Below are positions 60,261-64,000 of a DNA stretch of 64,000 bases, piece by piece. The position numbers were made by a program, and so were the translations under genes. The stretch's first letter is position 1. Every line of letters starts with the position of its first letter. The DNA is from Tubiluchus corallicola (lineage: Eukaryota > Priapulida > Priapulimorpha > Priapulimorphida > Tubiluchidae). The stretch spans positions 88,098-152,097 of the forward strand of contig JAQGDQ010000512.1 in the NCBI GenBank assembly GCA_030141605.1. Reading direction: 5' to 3'. Below the pieces are notes generated by a model, which worked only from the letters and a program-made list of their open reading frames with translations, had not been told where the DNA came from and did no database searches.

Positions 60261-60785
60261 ATATACATAACAAAATAAGCAATTGGGTAAATATGTGACA
60301 TTGACCTAAGTTCCGGGGATGACGGTGGTTTCACAATTGTTGTTGATGTTTGCACAATGCGTGCACAAATTATGCACAAATGCGTAACGTCTTGCGGCCC
60401 GTTTGTTTAGCACAAAAAGCACATTGAAATGATCGCATGCTTAACTTGTCATTTCTTATAATGTAATTCTTGGGACAAAAGTGATTTCTGCTGCCTTCAA
60501 GGACCATTAAAGCCGTTTAGTTGCTCATAACAAAAGCAATACGTTGAACAAATTCATATCTATGACTAGAACAAAATACTGCATCATTTACATTATATAC
60601 ATAAAATATTTATAATATACGTAGTATGTACAGTTATAAAAGAATTATTCTTTGTGATTAGTGTTATTAATACCTTTTTACTAATAATACTTTATGATAA
60701 ACATGTACTGTAAGTTCAAAACGATGCTTTAAATAAGGTAACATTGTGGTGTTTAAAAGTCTTACAAAATCACTTTTATGAAAAT

Positions 60786-61126
60786 TGGGGGTGAGCATTC
60801 TCTACCAGAAAGGGAATTCGAATCGAACCGAACATCAGCGTTTCGAATTCGAACCGAATTTGAATTGACATATCATGCATATAACTAGATTTTGTTCTGC
60901 AATAAAACGACTAGTAATTTCTTTAAAATTGTGTGCAGAAATCACAGCTAAATCACGCTAATTGCATGATGTTTCGATCGTTTTAGTGATAAACAACATG
61001 TGCGATTGAAGTGCTGAATTATTCGAATCTATAGTTTTGGATTCGAATCGAGTTCGACCTAAAAAATCGCGTTCGAATCGATTTCCAGCGTTCGAATTCG
61101 ATTCGAACGTTCGATGCTCACCCCTA
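60786..61126 (-). mobile_element. TTCGAA-rich hAT MITE, copy 6, between 80-bp direct repeats
   Basis: Ends TGGGGGTGAGCATTCTC / TGCTCACCCCTA as in the other copies but without an 8-bp duplication. Instead the left flank 60706-60785 and right flank 61127-61203 are two copies of the same 80 bp ('actgtaagttcaaaacgatg' to 'cttttatgaaaat'). Confidence 0.85.
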
Positions 61127-61256
61127 ACTGTAAGTTCAAAACGATGGTAAAATAAAGTTACATCGTGGAGTTTAAATGCCTTGCAAAATCGCTTTTATGA
61201 AAATATGCAAATGGGGGTGAAAATGAAGCCCTGACGTTAAACTTGAAAAATGATAA

Positions 61257-61424
61257 TTAACCCTTTCAGTCCCAAATTATTTTTTTAAAAAGAAAAAAAA
61301 TGGCTTGGTACTTTTGTTCAGTATGTCCATCTTGTTTACACATAATACTTATTTTTTCCTACCTGTGCCCGTGTGCTAAATATAGCCTGTATCCCACGGG
61401 ATACATTGGACATGAAAGGGTTAA
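61257..61424. mobile_element. piggyBac-like MITE, internally deleted copy
   Basis: TTAACCCTTTCAGTCCC to CATGAAAGGGTTAA, 168 bp including both TTAA targets. It matches the left 130 bp of 13072-13524 and then jumps to the right end. Confidence 0.87.
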
Positions 61425-62037
61425 GCGAATCATTTTCGTTTTGCAAAATCTTAAATAGCAGTTTATTCAGAATATGACTACTGTAGTCTTTTTGCAGTCA
61501 ATGATGGCATTCATTGAAATATACCTCTGAAGTCTGAAGCTTATCACGTATTAATTTCCGTTATAAACTTGGATACATATATGCAACTTGGATTAATACA
61601 TTCATTAATGAAACTTGGATTCACATATGCATGGATATTAGAACCGTATTTTGGCACGTTGACATTGTTCTGGCCTATGAAATGATACTGTTGCAACCTA
61701 TCAAACATATGTGTAGCTAAGAACAACGTATGTTCGTTTATTCTCACTTGTAATTATTTTACGCTGTACTAGAACATGTTTTTCGTGTGACAATATTCAT
61801 GAAACACTATAAATACCAGTTGATCATGCTGATTCTTTTGATTTTGTGACGTTTGACTTGCAAAGCATCTAGCAAGTCTTGAAATCAACTTTTTCCAGTC
61901 TCTGTTTGCTGTTAGTACTTGGAGATCTCAAAATTTTATCACTTCACTATCAACTTCTTTGGTTTTATCACTCAGTTTTGTTAATTTATTATGTTCCATA
62001 CATGAACATCATTGAGGATAATTGAAATTTTACAGTA
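61425..62037. other. Intergenic, nothing recognised
   Basis: About 600 bp; a threefold imperfect word ('acttggattcacatatgcat'-like, 61568-61635) is the only structure seen. Confidence 0.4.
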
Positions 62038-62539
62038 CAGTTAACCTCGGGTATAACGTACTCGCTTATAAGGGACGCTCGCTTATAAGGTACCACCAAC
62101 ACCGGTCCCGATTTTTCGTAAAGTTTGTCCTGTGTAAAAATCTTCGTATATAAGGTACTCGGATATAATCGAGTTTCGGTTATAAGGGACGATATCTTCA
62201 GATCCCGCGTAATAGAAACCCAGGTAAATTACCTCGCATATAAAGGGCCCTATGATCGAAAGGAAATTGATCGATTTTTAGCCCCAATTTTTCGCAAACT
62301 CGGCTTTCGAACAGCTCGGTTTCCGCGGTCACATACATCTCGCATCACTGAAGGAACTTCCTACATACCGTTTGCACTGATTGCGTAGCAATAATCCATA
62401 AAAATACGGGCAAAGGTACAAAAAACTACAGGTGTACATACACCCTCGGTTTGACTCAACTTAGGCTCTAAGGGACATCGGATATAAGGCACGGTTTTTC
62501 CCGATCATATATTATATCCCTTATATCCGAGGTTGACTG
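62038..62539. mobile_element. pogo-like MITE, CAACCTCGG-type, copy 2
   Basis: Ends CAGTTAACCTCGGGTATAA and TTATATCCGAGGTTGACTG between TA dinucleotides, 502 bp. It is made largely of 'tataaggg(a/g)c' words. An 87-codon ORF inside has no family match. Confidence 0.88.
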
Positions 62540-62952
62540 TACTTTCAATTGTATGATTTTCTCAAAATGCAAGTGCCGCGATTACCATTTCTAACAGCTC
62601 AGAAAGCAGTTTTCTGAGGTCTCTACTCAGTGAGTTTTATGGCTGGTCTAATCTCAGCAGTCAGCTGCACCTTCTACCCCTTTCGCAACATGGTCTCTGG
62701 TTTGGTGGAGCCACTGATCGTCTCCGTTTCTTTCTTGGTCACACGAATCCAGTGATTGCAAAAAGATGTGTGAATTGTTTGGAACGTTCTGTAAGTTCTT
62801 GTGTAATAGAGGGCGCAGTTGTCGAAAGTTACTGTGGTATTCCGGTGATACGGGAGTTTTTAGCCTCCATGCCAGAACCTCAGGGTATATACCAGAGTTT
62901 TTAGATTCGTCTGAGAGTATAATGGTAAATAACTTATTCTTGGACTGCTTAA

Positions 62953-63828
62953 TCAGATGACATTCTCTTCGCGGATATCACGTCGCTTTTTCGCACGGTG
63001 CGCACTGTTTTGTTCCGGACTCGGAACGATCCGTCCGGGCGCGGTGGGACTAGGTTTGTTGTAAGAGTACGACGGTTGCGACCCAGCGTCGTATTCGTCC
63101 TCGTACCTGATGGCTTGCCTTGGAGACGACCGTTGGGGATTTGGCGACCTCGACTTCTTCCTCTCCGGATGCAGCCTTCCTTCCGGAAGCGAATTGAACG
63201 TTTCGTACTTCGGCGGCTTTGGTCGCGGCACGCGGTTGCGCTCGTTGCGCACACCGTTTTCTATGCGTCCGTTGTCATGGTAACCGATTTCCACGTTTCC
63301 GTTGTCTTGGAAACCGTGATGCGCCCCGTATTCCATCGCTTGCGGCAGAGAATGGGACTTGCGGGGCGGAGGCGGTTTTTTTAACTGTTGCGCCTCCTTT
63401 TTCCTAGCTGCCCGATTTTCAAAACACAAGACTGTGATACGGTAAAACTGGAGTACGGTCACTAGTGCATTTTTGCACGTAAAGAAGATGTTCATGTAAC
63501 TGACCACATGAAAATGCAAAATGAGCAACAAGCGCAGAACAAGGAAGGGGCCATCTTGTAATATTATGGTAATCATTATGGCACAAATGTCGGTGGTGCA
63601 GTGCGGACAGCATTCGCACACGTCCGCCTCGAATTCGTCTCCCTGTTCAACGTCCGCGTTCTTTCCCTTTCCCTTTTTCTTTTTCCGCTTTTTCTTCTTC
63701 TTCTTCTTTTCCGTTTCGATTGCCCCGCCACGCGTTTTGCGGGCACCGGTCAGAATCAGCGTGAACTGTATCAAGCTCCATGACCAGATGCCCATAATGG
63801 CTAAAATCAGGATCATGTTGTATCGTAC
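62953..63828 (-). CDS. TMEM26: TMEM26-like membrane protein, last exon (291 aa)
   Basis: The exon starts after an acceptor (attttacag) at 63828 and runs open to a TGA at 62953. It encodes a membrane segment (NMILILAIMGIWSWSLIQF), then a loop with a long Lys-rich, probably cytosolic run and a Cys-rich patch (CECCPHC). Next comes the block most typical of TMEM26 proteins: IMITIILQDGPFLVLRLLLI, a further hydrophobic segment and KNALVTVLQFYRITVL. The last 150 residues are a hydrophilic, Pro/Arg/Ser-rich tail without known domains, longer than the human tail. TMEM26 function is poorly known (plasma-membrane protein, marker of beige fat in mammals). Upstream exons lie right of the window, beyond a TG microsatellite. 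Assignment is by the order and sequence of the membrane blocks. Confidence 0.85.
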   Translation of the reverse strand, partial: VRYNMILILAIMGIWSWSLIQFTLILTGARKTRGGAIETEKKKKKKKRKKKKGKGKNADVEQGDEFEADVCECCPHCTTDICAIMITIILQDGPFLVLRLLLILHFHVVSYMNIFFTCKNALVTVLQFYRITVLCFENRAARKKEAQQLKKPPPPRKSHSLPQAMEYGAHHGFQDNGNVEIGYHDNGRIENGVRNERNRVPRPKPPKYETFNSLPEGRLHPERKKSRSPNPQRSSPRQAIRYEDEYDAGSQPSYSYNKPSPTAPGRIVPSPEQNSAHRAKKRRDIREENVI

Positions 63829-63868
63829 CTGTAAAATTTTAGACACGAATCAGAACTTGCACCTTTTG

Positions 63869-64000
<132 letters not shown>

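Noticed and set aside
62125-62388. 87-codon ORF
   Set aside because: It lies wholly inside the pogo-like MITE at 62038-62539; its counterpart at 45.4-45.9 kb is not open in the same way.

Overview
The window is nuclear DNA of a multicellular animal, most likely an invertebrate. Conserved single-copy animal genes are split by GT-AG introns, the DNA is AT-rich, and introns and intergenic space are packed with non-LTR and LTR retroelements, hAT-, piggyBac- and pogo-like DNA elements, SINEs and long minisatellites. I cannot name the phylum from sequence alone.

Six protein genes are supported by exon-level reading. From left to right they are: PPCDC (phosphopantothenoylcysteine decarboxylase, minus, last exon beyond the left edge); ATP6V0B (V-ATPase c'' proteolipid, plus, four exons, 214 aa); MRPS22 (mitochondrial ribosomal protein mS22, minus, seven exons, 349 aa); two tandem IPPK genes (inositol-pentakisphosphate 2-kinase, plus, two coding exons each, both exactly 528 aa); and a TMEM26-like membrane protein (minus, last exon, rest beyond the right edge). 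PPCDC and ATP6V0B are divergent with about 770 bp between start codons. The genes are unrelated housekeeping functions (coenzyme A synthesis, vesicle acidification, mitochondrial translation, inositol phosphates) and do not form a pathway.

Region by region: 1-7 kb PPCDC with hAT-like elements, minisatellites and a 5S-rRNA-derived SINE in its introns; 7.7-19.9 kb ATP6V0B, whose first intron holds a nearly intact antisense LINE and whose third intron holds a SINE, hAT and pogo elements and a 30-bp minisatellite; 20-25 kb intergenic, with an unusual palindromic LTR/tRNA structure and MITEs; 25-39 kb MRPS22, whose introns 5 and 6 are almost entirely tandem arrays; 39-43 kb intergenic; 43.4-55.5 kb the IPPK pair and its spacer; 55.5-63 kb tandem repeats, LINE fragments, LTRs and MITEs; 63-64 kb TMEM26-like exon and a TG microsatellite.

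The most interesting items are: (1) a 116-bp array of about 20 units in MRPS22 intron 5 that was seeded by the 3' end of exon 5 plus its splice donor, so each unit looks like a 42-nt frame-preserving pseudo-exon; (2) a 371-bp palindromic insertion with 5-bp target duplication made of two inverted LTR copies around a CCA-ended tRNA-Leu 3' half; (3) an Asp-to-Asn change in the DCxIM motif of the second IPPK copy only; (4) three solo LTRs of one family, two with consensus heat-shock elements just upstream of the TATA position; (5) an inverted pair of 41-bp satellite arrays filling MRPS22 intron 6.
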